Notes: generated by a model not told the origin, from the letters alone. A stretch of 64,000 bases of DNA from Methanomassiliicoccales archaeon (GCA_038850735.1 JAWCLO010000004.1:86924-150923), one strand, 5' to 3'. Positions 7,500 through 16,587 are shown, counted from the first letter of the stretch. Made by a program: numbers and translations.

Positions 7500-9212
7500 T
7501 CATTCTGGAAATACTCGATCGAGCTCATCGTTAGGCACGTCGTATACAACATTCTTCGGTGGCAAGGGCTCTAATGTCATGAACTCCGGAAGCCTGTCCT
7601 GTGCTTTTGTGAATCCAGCTGCCTTATTGAACTTCCTCTCAACCTCAAGAATCTTTGCACCGAGCTTCACTGCATCATCTACACTCCAATTGGTGCCGAG
7701 AACACCATTGCAGGACTCGACCATACCTTCAAAGCCTTCAGGTATGTCCATGATTGCAAATGCAGTGAACAAGCAATATCCAGAGCTATCGATAAATGCG
7801 GTGCTCTGCTGTAGGGCCCTTGATAAATCCGCCTTCTTTTTGTCAAGTGGATCGACTTTTCCGCCAACTCCAAGAATCTCTGGTGCAATCGCATAACCTG
7901 CTGTATGATCTGCTCCCATCGGCGTTGTTGCGTACGTAACTCCAATGCCTTTGATGGGTCTTGGATCATACGCTGGAATGCTCTGTCCTTTTACGGTTGG
8001 GATCCTCGTCACACCAAATGCCTTACCGGTGAATTCCGTCCCATTTGCAATGATGCGACCCAAAGGCGATTTTCGACGAACTTCCTCAAGCAGGCACAGC
8101 GCACCCTTTCCATCGCCGAATTTAATGATCCCTCCTTCCATCGCAACACCGATCGTGCCTCCCATCTCTATCGTATCCAGACCAAGATCATTGCAGGCAC
8201 GGTTTAGCTCTCCAACATCATCCAAGTTATAAATACCGCAGTTTGGTCCCAGAGCCCACACTGATTCGTATTCCAAAACTCCAACCGGATCCTTACCCCC
8301 TTCTTTTACCCAGACCTCCGAACACTGAATAATACACCCAGGGCTGCAGACATGCGGTCTTTCGCCGCCTCTCTTCTTGATAATTTCTGCCTTCTTCTCA
8401 CCAGATACAAGAGGCGCCAGCTCATCGTAACCGGCAGAAAAGTTCCTGTGCGGAAGGGCTCCTGCTTCATTGATGACGTTAATAAGCGCGTCTGTTCCAT
8501 AACTGTTCAAAGTTCCTCCAGGTTTCGTTATGTCGTGTTTCTGCAACGCTGCAGTGAGCTTCCTTGTTCCCTCTTTGAACCGCTCCTTGTCCTTAATCTC
8601 GACGCCCGGAGCGCCCTCATCATCCGCGATTATGAATTTCAGTCCGCGCGTTCCCATTACTGCTCCCAGACCGCCTCTCCCCGCGTATCTGCTGGGCAAA
8701 CCGTCAACGTCGTTGAAGCATACCCCAGCACCAGCACCGCCGATTTCTCCAGCAATACCCGTAGAACAAATAGCGATGTTCTTTCCGAATATTTCCCTCA
8801 GCTGTGGATAAACCTCATAGAGACCTTTTCCAACCCACGGCTTCGCATCGAAAAATTCGACTTTGTCCTTTGTGATCTTGACACCATAAAATGAGCCTTT
8901 TCGCTGCCCTTGTACAATAATTGCTTTTATTCCTAGCTTAGCAATTTTCTGGGCAAAATTAGTACCTGCGTTCGCTTCTTTTATCCCGCCTGTCAATGGC
9001 GATTTACCTCCCACAGATATTCTACCCGAAGTCGGCGCGCTTGTTCCCGTTACGATACCTGGCGCCAGGACGACTTTGTTGTTGGGTCCAAGTGGATGGC
9101 AAGTTGGAGGTACTTCATCAGCAACAATTGTTGACGTAAGACCACGACCGCCAAGATTCTTCCACTTCTCTGGCACGTCCTCGTACTTGGCTTTGAGCTC
9201 GGTCATGTCCAC
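7500..9212 (-). CDS. Aldehyde ferredoxin oxidoreductase family (W-pterin) protein
   Basis: A tungstopterin oxidoreductase of the AOR family (570 residues from the GTG at 9212). The N-terminal part has LGGRGLTS and GRISVGGKSPLTGGIKEA; the Fe4S4 ligands are C-x3-C-x3-C (CSPGCIIQC, about residue 290) and a late Cys in SSGYCLF. AOR enzymes oxidise aldehydes to acids with ferredoxin as acceptor; the substrate is not predictable. The start is odd. Upstream codons still encode SKILRV, the family's normal KILRVD opening, and a strong SD (GGGGGTGAT) sits five bases before an ACG at 9230, exactly where ATG is expected. The annotated GTG at 9212 has no SD. It is the first gene of the MoaD operon. Confidence 0.92.
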   Translation of the reverse strand: MDMTELKAKYEDVPEKWKNLGGRGLTSTIVADEVPPTCHPLGPNNKVVLAPGIVTGTSAPTSGRISVGGKSPLTGGIKEANAGTNFAQKIAKLGIKAIIVQGQRKGSFYGVKITKDKVEFFDAKPWVGKGLYEVYPQLREIFGKNIAICSTGIAGEIGGAGAGVCFNDVDGLPSRYAGRGGLGAVMGTRGLKFIIADDEGAPGVEIKDKERFKEGTRKLTAALQKHDITKPGGTLNSYGTDALINVINEAGALPHRNFSAGYDELAPLVSGEKKAEIIKKRGGERPHVCSPGCIIQCSEVWVKEGGKDPVGVLEYESVWALGPNCGIYNLDDVGELNRACNDLGLDTIEMGGTIGVAMEGGIIKFGDGKGALCLLEEVRRKSPLGRIIANGTEFTGKAFGVTRIPTVKGQSIPAYDPRPIKGIGVTYATTPMGADHTAGYAIAPEILGVGGKVDPLDKKKADLSRALQQSTAFIDSSGYCLFTAFAIMDIPEGFEGMVESCNGVLGTNWSVDDAVKLGAKILEVERKFNKAAGFTKAQDRLPEFMTLEPLPPKNVVYDVPNDELDRVFPE

Positions 9213-9490
9213 TCTCAGAATTTTTGACGTAATTAATCACCCCCTAAAATTTTAATATCACATTCCGACTTAAATAAATTTCGAAAAATGTTGAATTTTC
9301 ATATCAGTTATCAGATGTTATGGATATGCTCTAATCAACATTTCGACGTGCTATCTTGAAACAATTGATCTTCGTTCTTTAGCTGCACTGAAGAATAGCA
9401 CACTTGCCATCTCTTTCTCAAAATAATTAAAGGGGAATGCATGGAAGATGTGACCCAAGAAAATGTTTTACATATTATACGCAATCGATT
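9213..9490. promoter_or_regulatory. Upstream region of the AOR operon
   Basis: Between the AOR gene and the ABC permease gene. The part next to AOR carries the strong SD GGGGGTGAT (about 9236-9244 on the minus strand) and an AT-rich stretch suitable for a TATA box near 9270-9282. No reading frame is seen in the remainder. Confidence 0.45.
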
Positions 9491-10519
9491 TTATTTCCAG
9501 CTCACTAGAATCTCTTCCCGACGAAAGACTTTGAGGCTGATATAAAAGACGACAGCATCGATTACGGCTGTAAGCAAAACAAAGGAGAGCATGAAAAGAA
9601 GATCAAGCGTTACGAGACCAGTTATCGCTATAATGAAAAAAGCGACCACGGGCAGCACCACGAGCCCGCCTATTTGCTGCGATGCCCTTACATCACTAAC
9701 CTTAGAGGATATCAACATGTTTACGAGGATGCTGAGTATGCAGAAAAGTGGCGCAAGTACAAATACCCCGATAATCCACACAAGATTAGGCAATGGATAG
9801 TAACCAATTACTGGGAATACGATAGTATCAACGAGAACAATGAATGGTACGAGGCTTATCCAAGTCACTACCATAGTCGGAATGAATATTGAAACACACT
9901 TGCCGGCAAGCAGTTCAGTATCGGTTGTAGGCGTTGCCAACAGGGGTTCTAAACTCTTATTGATTTTCTCTCCAACAAAACTGTAAGAAGCGATCACTGT
10001 CGGGATCACTGAGGGAATCAAGATGAAGAACATGAGCAAAGAATCAATGAAAACCCTAAGAAAAGATTCAGCTTCGCTCACTTCTCCGATAACCACACAC
10101 CGATCGAGTACTGAATTTATTCTGAGGGTATTCTTAAGATTGGAGTGAAACACTAGCGACTCACTTGTAGTCGAATTGATAATCCATGAATCGCGTATCA
10201 CCGAACCCGATATATTACATTCCTCCAATACGCATGAAATGAGCACAGAATTCGTGAGGTTTGCGCCGACCAGTCGGAGATCTTTCAACGATAGCTCAGA
10301 TATATTGCCACCGATGACAGTTATAGAAATATTGAATTTCAAATTGAGAGGCTCTTGTTCGTTAGGTCCAGCGAACATCGTTACGGGAACTAGATAGACA
10401 ACTGGCATGACCACAGCCATGACAAGAGGCATCGCTATGAGGCTGAACAAGATGTACTTATTTGTTCTAAACTCAGCAAGATCTTTTCTTGCAACAGTCA
10501 GGATCTTTTCTAGCCTCAT
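9491..10519 (-). CDS. ABC-2 type permease with pentapeptide-like loop
   Basis: A 342-residue permease. One membrane helix near residues 22-45 is followed by a loop of about 110 residues and then five more helices containing SYSFVGEKINKSLEPLLATP, the hallmark of ABC-2 (NatB/DrrB-like) permeases. The large loop between helices 1 and 2 is unusual: residues about 73-145 look like degenerate pentapeptide repeats (LSLKDLRLVGANLTNSVLIS, then similar five-residue periodicity). Its ATPase partner is encoded just upstream with an ATGA overlap. The complex should export a substrate or modify membrane lipids; the substrate is unknown. Confidence 0.85.
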   Translation of the reverse strand: MRLEKILTVARKDLAEFRTNKYILFSLIAMPLVMAVVMPVVYLVPVTMFAGPNEQEPLNLKFNISITVIGGNISELSLKDLRLVGANLTNSVLISCVLEECNISGSVIRDSWIINSTTSESLVFHSNLKNTLRINSVLDRCVVIGEVSEAESFLRVFIDSLLMFFILIPSVIPTVIASYSFVGEKINKSLEPLLATPTTDTELLAGKCVSIFIPTMVVTWISLVPFIVLVDTIVFPVIGYYPLPNLVWIIGVFVLAPLFCILSILVNMLISSKVSDVRASQQIGGLVVLPVVAFFIIAITGLVTLDLLFMLSFVLLTAVIDAVVFYISLKVFRREEILVSWK

Positions 10520-11448
10520 CTCGATCCCCCAATCAGCTTCAAATAAATATCCTCGAGCCCCCGCCTCATCTCCTCAACAAATTCAATCTCTCCTCCGGCC
10601 TCAATGAGTGAGCGAACAATAATGGGGTTGTCTTCTTCTGGGTTCTCGACATCGATCATCAGGGTTTTATCGTCCCAGCGGACAGATCGCACACTGCGGA
10701 GTCTCTTCACTGCTTCAATGAGCTGGGGGGTGATTGTTTTCAACTGGATTCGCGTTGTCTTACCCCAAAGCCTACTCGCCAAGTCCTCTGCAGAACCTGT
10801 CGCAAGCAGCTTCCGCTGAATTATACCGACTCGATCGCATATTTTTTCTGCATCGTCCAAGTTGTGTGTATTGATGAAGATTGTACGACCTTCCTTCTTC
10901 AATTCGACGAGGTAATTTCGAACCGTAACCGCAGCGAGCGGGTCGAGTCCCGAGGTAGGTTCATCAAGGAAAAGAAAATCTGGTTCATGAACAAGCGCCC
11001 TTGCTATCGCGATCTTCTGCTTCATTCCCTTCGAAAACTTAGCAACGGGATCATCTCGTCGATCCCATACGTCTAGCTTCATCAGCAGCTCCCTAATTTT
11101 TTTCTCTCTATCGCTCTTCGGAACGCCATACAAATGAGCGAAGAAATCTAGATTTCGATATGCGCTCAAAGATTCGTAAAGTCCTGGACTTTCAGGAAGG
11201 AGACCAATCATTCCTCTTATCTTGAGTGCATCATCGGGATCTGTTATATCAAGGCCATTGAGAAAAGCTGTACCAGAGGTGGGGGCTATGAGACAACAGA
11301 GCATCCTGATCGTTGTTGTTTTTCCAGCCCCATTTGGACCGATGAAACCGAAGACCTCTCCATCGCGGATTGTCAGATTAAGATCCTCAACAGCGATTAT
11401 GTTTCCAAAGTTCCTTGTAAGATTAAGCGTCTCGATCAGATACTTCAC
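10516..11448 (-). CDS. ABC transporter ATP-binding protein
   Basis: A 310-residue ATPase. Walker A is GPNGAGKTT (about residue 39), the signature is FSKGMKQKIAIARAL, and Walker B is FLFLDEPTSGLDP. A C-terminal accessory domain of about 90 residues is typical of the CcmA/DrrA/NatA exporter group. GTG start at 11448. It forms an operon with the ABC-2 permease (four-base ATGA overlap). Confidence 0.93.
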   Translation of the reverse strand: MKYLIETLNLTRNFGNIIAVEDLNLTIRDGEVFGFIGPNGAGKTTTIRMLCCLIAPTSGTAFLNGLDITDPDDALKIRGMIGLLPESPGLYESLSAYRNLDFFAHLYGVPKSDREKKIRELLMKLDVWDRRDDPVAKFSKGMKQKIAIARALVHEPDFLFLDEPTSGLDPLAAVTVRNYLVELKKEGRTIFINTHNLDDAEKICDRVGIIQRKLLATGSAEDLASRLWGKTTRIQLKTITPQLIEAVKRLRSVRSVRWDDKTLMIDVENPEEDNPIIVRSLIEAGGEIEFVEEMRRGLEDIYLKLIGGSR

Positions 11449-11502
11449 CGTTTCCAGGATAATTTTTTTAAAGTTAGGCAGGAGTCAAACGTTGTTTATG
11501 AA

Positions 11503-12189
11503 TTAAAGCCTTGGCTTGTAATCCGGTGACTCTCCTTGTTTCAGTCCCGCACCTGAGTCTTCTCGCGACTTTGATAACCCTTCAGCAGAAGTGTCTTTTG
11601 ATGCAGCTGCTTCAGCTTTACGCGGCTTCATCTCGAGATAGTCCTTAAGCTCTTCGGCATCGATTTTCAGTATGATCATATCTCCAATCGTTTTGATGTC
11701 GCTGGTTTGAATCTTAATGAGGGGAGTTGATAGCAATGATTTCTTGACTTTCAAATAATCAATTGCTTCCTTGTCAAGCTTTACCTCGACGAAGGGGATT
11801 GACCATTTCCTTTCTGGGGAGAAGATAATATTGTTTGCAAAGCCGATTTGCCTTGCCTTCCTGCAGATGACTCTCTTCCCAACGATGTCTGCTGCAGTTG
11901 TAACGGTCATTTCTTCATCCAATAATGCATCCTTAATCCCATTTATGGGTACAGATAGCGTTATCGTATCCGACACTGATTCAACTTTGTCGGTCTTCAA
12001 TAGAATCTTAGCCGATGAGAACAATGGTTTTTTTACGCCAACCGCATCTTCTAAACCTTTTTTTACGGAAATTCTTAACGCCGGAATGTACCAATTCTCG
12101 ATATCGAGGGCAACGCCCTCGACAGTTCCCACAATTCTCGCGTCCGAAGTTACGATCTCAAGGCCAATTATGTCCTCCATTTTCAACAT
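11503..12189 (-). CDS. Double PRC-barrel domain protein
   Basis: A protein of about 228 residues with two PRC-barrel domains: the first starts at EDIIGLEIVTSDARIVG, the second at AADIVGKRVICRKARQIG. A disordered Ser/Glu/Lys-rich tail of about 40 residues follows. PRC-barrels are small beta-barrels found in RNA processing (RimM) and photosynthetic proteins; archaeal versions are mostly uncharacterised, and some associate with the cell-division machinery. I take the ATG at 12189; a GTG at 12213 and an ATG at 12180 are alternatives. A TATA-like AT-rich tract lies at about 12247-12262. Confidence 0.8.
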   Translation of the reverse strand: MLKMEDIIGLEIVTSDARIVGTVEGVALDIENWYIPALRISVKKGLEDAVGVKKPLFSSAKILLKTDKVESVSDTITLSVPINGIKDALLDEEMTVTTAADIVGKRVICRKARQIGFANNIIFSPERKWSIPFVEVKLDKEAIDYLKVKKSLLSTPLIKIQTSDIKTIGDMIILKIDAEELKDYLEMKPRKAEAAASKDTSAEGLSKSREDSGAGLKQGESPDYKPRL

Positions 12190-12246
12190 GAATATCCCAT
12201 ATCTATTACGCACTTCATAGGTTAAACAATTTTCTCAATACAGCGT

Positions 12247-12262
12247 TAAATAATATATAATT
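12247..12262 (-). promoter_or_regulatory. TATA-like element upstream of PRC-barrel gene
   Basis: The minus strand reads TTATATATTATTT here, about 60 bases before the chosen ATG. It would give a short 5' leader. This is a composition-based call. Confidence 0.3.
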
Positions 12263-12352
12263 AATTGATAATAATAATGTTAATTTTTGTATCTTCATCT
12301 ACTGCCAGCCCTAGATGCTGTGATTTCCCAAAAAAATTCCAAACCTTTATTC

Positions 12353-14671
12353 TTATTCAGGTCGCCTCCATTTCATAACATATATGACCATTGCGATCCC
12401 AACGAAAACGAGAACAAGAGGAATGACAAGTATCCATAATGGAAAATCCTCGACAGAACTCACATTAATGGTAGCCAATGCCATGTTGTTTGATTCATTC
12501 AGCTCGGGAATTTGATTAGAGGGGTCGATGATCACCGTCACGGTGTGACTCCCTTTAATTGCAATCCACGTGACCTTTGCTGTGGCAGTGCCGTTGATTG
12601 GCAAATACGGAATAATTTTCTGAGTTGGCAAGGGCGTGCCATCGATGGCAAACGTAACCATCACATTCATTGCATCCTCTGTGCCTAAATTTCTTATCGA
12701 GGCAGTGATCACAATTTCATCGCCATCCTTAATATCGCTTGATGAGAATGAGATGTTCGCATCCTCTATGACCAAATCAGGCATGAAATAAGTAGATGGA
12801 GGAACTAAGATTTGAGTGGATGCAATGTTATTTGATTCGTTTAACTCTTTAATCTTGTCATCTGGATCTACAGAAATGATAATCGTGTGCAACCCTTGCA
12901 GCGCTTGCCACTGAAAATCAATCTGGATAGTTGAATTTATCGGGATGAAATTCGCTTTTTTAAGCGTTCCGATCTGAAATGCGCCACGCATCGCCTTAAT
13001 TTCCACGTCTGAAGCATTTGCATTGCCGATATTAGTAACATTGACGAGAATTCTTACCAAATCTCCTTCTTCGAGTTGTGCTGGTGAAAAAGTAATGTTT
13101 GAAGATGTGATTACTAGATCTGGAAAGAGCTCGATTGGATTATCGATCGTCACACTCGCGAATGCATATTCAGAATATGCATCACCATCGTAAGCCCTAG
13201 CCTCAATAAGGTAATCACCGTTAAAGAACTCTGTCGTGTTGATTTGGACACTCCATTCGGTCAATCCGGTAGCATTGATCCATTGTGTCGCCTCTCCCGA
13301 TTCAAGGCGCGTGAGGCGAACTTGCACGGATACGAGGGTATCATTACCATCGGAATCGCTTGCAAGTCCAGAAATATGAATGGTTCCTTGAAGTACCGAA
13401 CCAGTCAGAGGTTGAAGAATCGTACAAGATGGTGGCATATTTAACATTCGCGCAAACATAATGCATTGAGGAGAAGTCCTTCTATCTTCAAACACTACCA
13501 GCGGCCAGCCGTCTGTTCCCACGGCGATATCTGGATTCTGTCTCTTGCTTGGTGATGTTGCATCATCGACCCTAATGCTCGGCGAAAAGGTAGTTCCATC
13601 ATTTCGAGAAATTGCAAGTCTAATTTCGTATTCTTCAAGAGTTTGCAATTTGTAGACTACGGCCACAATTCCATTTTTACCGGCGTCTACCGATGGATCC
13701 ACGCAGTAACCTCCGTCACTCACGACACTGGAAAAAGAAAAAGCAGCTACGCCATTCGATGATGTTGCTATTCTGATTTCCGGAGTTCCACTTCTATAAT
13801 CTTCCCAAACGACTGCAATATTTCCGTCATTCGCGAAGCAAACATCCGGCGATGTTTGGCGCTTATTGGACGGTCCGTCGCTAATGCGCAATGCTTTCGA
13901 AAAATTTTCTCCTGAATTATTGGAAACGGCGCCGTAGATATCAAAATACGGATCTGACCTGCTGTCTTCCCATACAACGATGAGATGATCTCCCAATGCT
14001 GCGATTCTCGGCGAATTTTGAATGCAAGTTGCAATGTTGTAACTATCAATCTGGTGTGGCACTTCAAATGATGAACCCCAATCAAAAGATCTTGTACAAT
14101 AGATTCTTGTAACATTGTGAGAATCGATTGTCACATTTTGCGACCATACAACGACTATCGTGCCATTTGAAATGGCAATGTCTGGTTCATACGCCGCAAC
14201 GTCAACGGAGCTTATCCGCACGTTTGCAGAAAAACTTTTGCCACCATCATCGGATCTTGAGAAGAAAATGGATGAAATCCCATCTTCCCTGGAATCTTCC
14301 CACACAACGAAAATCGATCCATTGTCATTGATGGCGATTGATGGGGATGATCTTATGCCCATATAATCGTTGACATCATCTACCCTGATCTTTTCGAGGA
14401 AGCTCGAGCCTGAATCTTCCGATTTTGCATAGAAAATCGCTGTTGGTTGAATGGCGCCCTCAGCCCAAACAACTGATATGTTACCGCCAGAGTCAACAGC
14501 GATTCTTGGAAAACCTTGAGTTCCATGAGATTCGCCACTGTCAACGGGGATATTTGTCGAAAAAGAGAATGCCAAGCTCTTATTGAGAACAATTGCAAAT
14601 GAAATGGATGAGAAAAGGAGCACAAATATCATACCACATGTGGCTACCTTCCGCTTCATCATTTTCTCCAT
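12353..14671 (-). CDS. Large secreted BNR-repeat/CARDB protein with C-terminal anchor
   Basis: A 772-residue surface protein. A signal peptide (about residues 6-35) is followed by a probable six- or seven-bladed sialidase-like propeller (about 40-410) with repeated Asp-box motifs of the form S-x-D/N-x-G-x-x-F (SDDGGKSF, SNNSGENF, SRNDGTTF). An Ig-like domain (about 415-510), two CARDB domains (about 515-620 and 632-735, each ending in a PELNESNN-like or KELNESNN motif) and a C-terminal membrane helix with a basic stop (MKWRRPE) follow. The family suggests carbohydrate or protein binding at the cell surface; no sialidase catalytic set is evident. The ATG at 14659 or 14662 is better spaced to the GGAG than 14671. 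Confidence 0.85.
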   Translation of the reverse strand: MEKMMKRKVATCGMIFVLLFSSISFAIVLNKSLAFSFSTNIPVDSGESHGTQGFPRIAVDSGGNISVVWAEGAIQPTAIFYAKSEDSGSSFLEKIRVDDVNDYMGIRSSPSIAINDNGSIFVVWEDSREDGISSIFFSRSDDGGKSFSANVRISSVDVAAYEPDIAISNGTIVVVWSQNVTIDSHNVTRIYCTRSFDWGSSFEVPHQIDSYNIATCIQNSPRIAALGDHLIVVWEDSRSDPYFDIYGAVSNNSGENFSKALRISDGPSNKRQTSPDVCFANDGNIAVVWEDYRSGTPEIRIATSSNGVAAFSFSSVVSDGGYCVDPSVDAGKNGIVAVVYKLQTLEEYEIRLAISRNDGTTFSPSIRVDDATSPSKRQNPDIAVGTDGWPLVVFEDRRTSPQCIMFARMLNMPPSCTILQPLTGSVLQGTIHISGLASDSDGNDTLVSVQVRLTRLESGEATQWINATGLTEWSVQINTTEFFNGDYLIEARAYDGDAYSEYAFASVTIDNPIELFPDLVITSSNITFSPAQLEEGDLVRILVNVTNIGNANASDVEIKAMRGAFQIGTLKKANFIPINSTIQIDFQWQALQGLHTIIISVDPDDKIKELNESNNIASTQILVPPSTYFMPDLVIEDANISFSSSDIKDGDEIVITASIRNLGTEDAMNVMVTFAIDGTPLPTQKIIPYLPINGTATAKVTWIAIKGSHTVTVIIDPSNQIPELNESNNMALATINVSSVEDFPLWILVIPLVLVFVGIAMVIYVMKWRRPE

Positions 14672-15031
14672 CGAGTGAATGCGCCCGTTAAGTTAAAATG
14701 ATTTTGTGTTGGATAAAAATAAATTCTTGATGCCTGACTTATGATAAAAATCTTTTAGACGCAGGATAGAGAATTATTGAAAATTCTTACTGGATACGAA
14801 ATTTCCTGCACTTATGATATTGCTAATTCTTCATTTTCAAGAAACTATCAATCCCTCTTAGGTATTTCCCAATCTTCTTGATATTTACTCGAAATGGAAG
14901 AGGCAAAAGCTTCATCGTATGAAAGAATTGGTTTTTTGATTTGTTCTACCAAATGTCCTTGTTCCATATTTTCGATGAAAATGTACATAGTAAATAAAGA
15001 AACACTATAACATTATCGAAACACTTTTTCC
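14672..15031. other. Intergenic region, no gene seen
   Basis: AT-rich upstream region of the secreted-protein gene; it should contain its promoter. No reading frame, RNA gene or repeat was recognised. Confidence 0.4.
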
Positions 15032-15348
15032 GTGCAGATATGTGGGGGCTGGGTCATCGATATCTTGAAAAAACATGACACGAAAGTCGAATTCTTCGAG
15101 TGCATTTGTTTAGAATAAAAAGTTGAAGTTACTTGGTAGAATTTTACATAGCTCGGCCGACAGTTGAGGCGACCAAAGCGATGATCGTTGGCATGACTAA
15201 AATAGAATACACATATGGAATCTTCTCGAGATAACCCTGGGAACTTGTGGTCGAGGATGTCAAGAATCTTAATGATAGTACGCTATTGACTTCTCTTGAT
15301 TGGGCGATTCATCACGGAATCGTGTTCCATGTAGCTAGAATTGGGTAA
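15032..15348 (+). pseudogene. Possible decayed coding region
   Basis: Two short plus-strand stretches translate into protein-like sequence but are broken by stops and lack a good start. At 15032-15118 a GTG-led 28-codon frame contains CGGWVIDILKKHDTKVEFFE. At 15151-15348 another frame contains VEATKAMIVGMTKIEYTYG, an in-frame TAA, then VVEDVKNLNDSTLLTS and WAIHHGIVFHVARIG. They are in different frames. This looks like a gene remnant with frameshifts and stops, but I do not recognise the parent family and chance cannot be excluded. Confidence 0.25.
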
Positions 15349-15517
15349 TGACTCCTCTAAATAAGGTTGTTAATAAAAAGAGTATGATTGCATCCGTTAG
15401 TCGAGGATCCGTTTCTCGCATGAACTTGCCATGATAGCAAGACTTTCTGGTAAGAAAGATTGATCCGTAGACTGCAAGGGCAATTTGAAATATCTTGAGA
15501 ATATACTAGTTTCTTCA

Positions 15518-15865
15518 ATGCCACTGAAATGCATTCTTTATTCGGAGGTAAAACAGGAACAAGTTAAAGACGAGGGTGCGAGGGGCGCGAAGGTTCGATG
15601 GCTTATTACAAAGTCTGATGGTGTTTCCAATTTCGCTATGAGACAATTCGAAGTTGAGCCATCTGGCAGTTCCCCGATGCATAAACATCCATACGAACAC
15701 GAAGTTTTCGTGCTAAAAGGTAAATGCCAGGTGTATTGCGATGGCGAAACCGCAACTATAGGTCCAGGGGGAGTTATTCTCATTCCTCCAAATGCTATGC
15801 ATCAATTTCGAAATGTAGGATTCGAGCCACTCGAGTTTATATGCATGATTCCATACACCGACTAA
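15518..15865 (+). CDS. Cupin-domain protein
   Basis: A 115-residue single-domain cupin. Motif 1 is MHKHPYEHEVFVLKGKCQV, giving the metal ligands H-x-H-x4-H plus a nearby Glu. Motif 2 is IPPNAMHQFRNVG, with the second His. Small cupins of this type bind a metal and act as isomerases, dioxygenases or sensors; the substrate is unknown. I use the ATG at 15518 because the upstream TTG (15485) lacks support. It is a single gene downstream of a gene-poor stretch. Confidence 0.8.
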   Translation: MPLKCILYSEVKQEQVKDEGARGAKVRWLITKSDGVSNFAMRQFEVEPSGSSPMHKHPYEHEVFVLKGKCQVYCDGETATIGPGGVILIPPNAMHQFRNVGFEPLEFICMIPYTD

Positions 15866-15976
15866 TAATATTTAGATTCGATGAAAAAATGAAAATCCAT
15901 GAACATTTTGGAAGGCCTATGGATATAAGCCTTTCCGGATCAAGCCTGTGCTGATCTCCTGCCTAATCTCAGGTAC

Positions 15977-16207
15977 TCAATACCACCAGCCTCGCCTCCG
16001 CAACCGATCCAGCCCTCTCCAGATGAAGCCAGGTGGGGTTCCGCGGCCGATTCCCCAGAATCTATACGGCCAGAGTCCTCTGCAGTAACAAAACGGCAAT
16101 GTGAATGGGTTTGCATAGCCTGCAACTTGAAATCCAGCGCAATATCCTGCCCTTCGTCCAGTCATTGCACCAAGACCAAGCGGGCCTGTTCCGTCGCCAC
16201 CAGGCCT
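15977..16207 (-). CDS. DUF5320-type Gly-rich small protein, start codon apparently lost
   Basis: The frame encodes the DUF5320-like N-terminal signature (PGGDGTGPLGLGAMTGRRAG, then aromatic and Gly-rich sequence with three Cys) and ends WWY. In this family the signature normally follows an initiating Met. Here the expected ATG, just before PGGDGTGP at 16207-16205, is AGG, and the first canonical start is the ATG at 16165 inside the conserved part. GGAG precedes the AGG at suitable distance. The gene starts directly after the stop of the coiled-coil DUF5320-like gene. Relatives sit beside DUF134 and NifX-like genes; their function is unknown. The substitution could be real, a near-cognate start or a sequence error. 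Confidence 0.6.
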   Translation of the reverse strand, partial: RPGGDGTGPLGLGAMTGRRAGYCAGFQVAGYANPFTLPFCYCRGLWPYRFWGIGRGTPPGFIWRGLDRLRRRGWWY

Positions 16208-16209
16208 TC

Positions 16210-16497
16210 CTAATCAGCTCCTTTTTTCATATTTTCGATTTCTTTCTTCAAAGCAGCGATGTCTCGTTCAATTTCGTCCCTTTCAGCTTCTAAGTATTGG
16301 AGTTCTTCTTCTAGCATTCGGGCTTCCTCTTCTCTTGATAGCTCTTGAGAGCTGTATGGTCTCACTGGCCACATTGGGGGCGCGATCGGATAAAGTAAAT
16401 CCGCAGGATACGGAGGGCAATGCCTTGCTCTCATCCATTCAGGCAGACCAGTCACCCAATACATCCACAGGTAACCTCTTCCAAATCCTCTAGGCAT
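16210..16497 (-). CDS. DUF5320-like coiled-coil protein
   Basis: A 95-residue protein: MPRGFGRGYLWMYWVTGLP, a Pro-rich middle, then a C-terminal coiled coil of about 45 residues (heptad-like ELQYLEAERDEIERDIAALK). The start at 16497 is clear, with a near-perfect SD AGGAGGTGAT four bases upstream; the frame is open further to 16542 without support. Relatives usually carry the Gly-rich segment and the coiled coil in one chain, whereas here the following gene holds a separate Gly-rich module. It is divergent from DUF134, a typical partner. Confidence 0.75.
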   Translation of the reverse strand: MPRGFGRGYLWMYWVTGLPEWMRARHCPPYPADLLYPIAPPMWPVRPYSSQELSREEEARMLEEELQYLEAERDEIERDIAALKKEIENMKKGAD

Positions 16498-16587
16498 TTT
16501 TATCACCTCCTGAACGTTTTTCACTTCTGGATAGGGATCCACTTAAAACGGAATCCGATATCAAATTCTACAATTAAGGAATATGGA

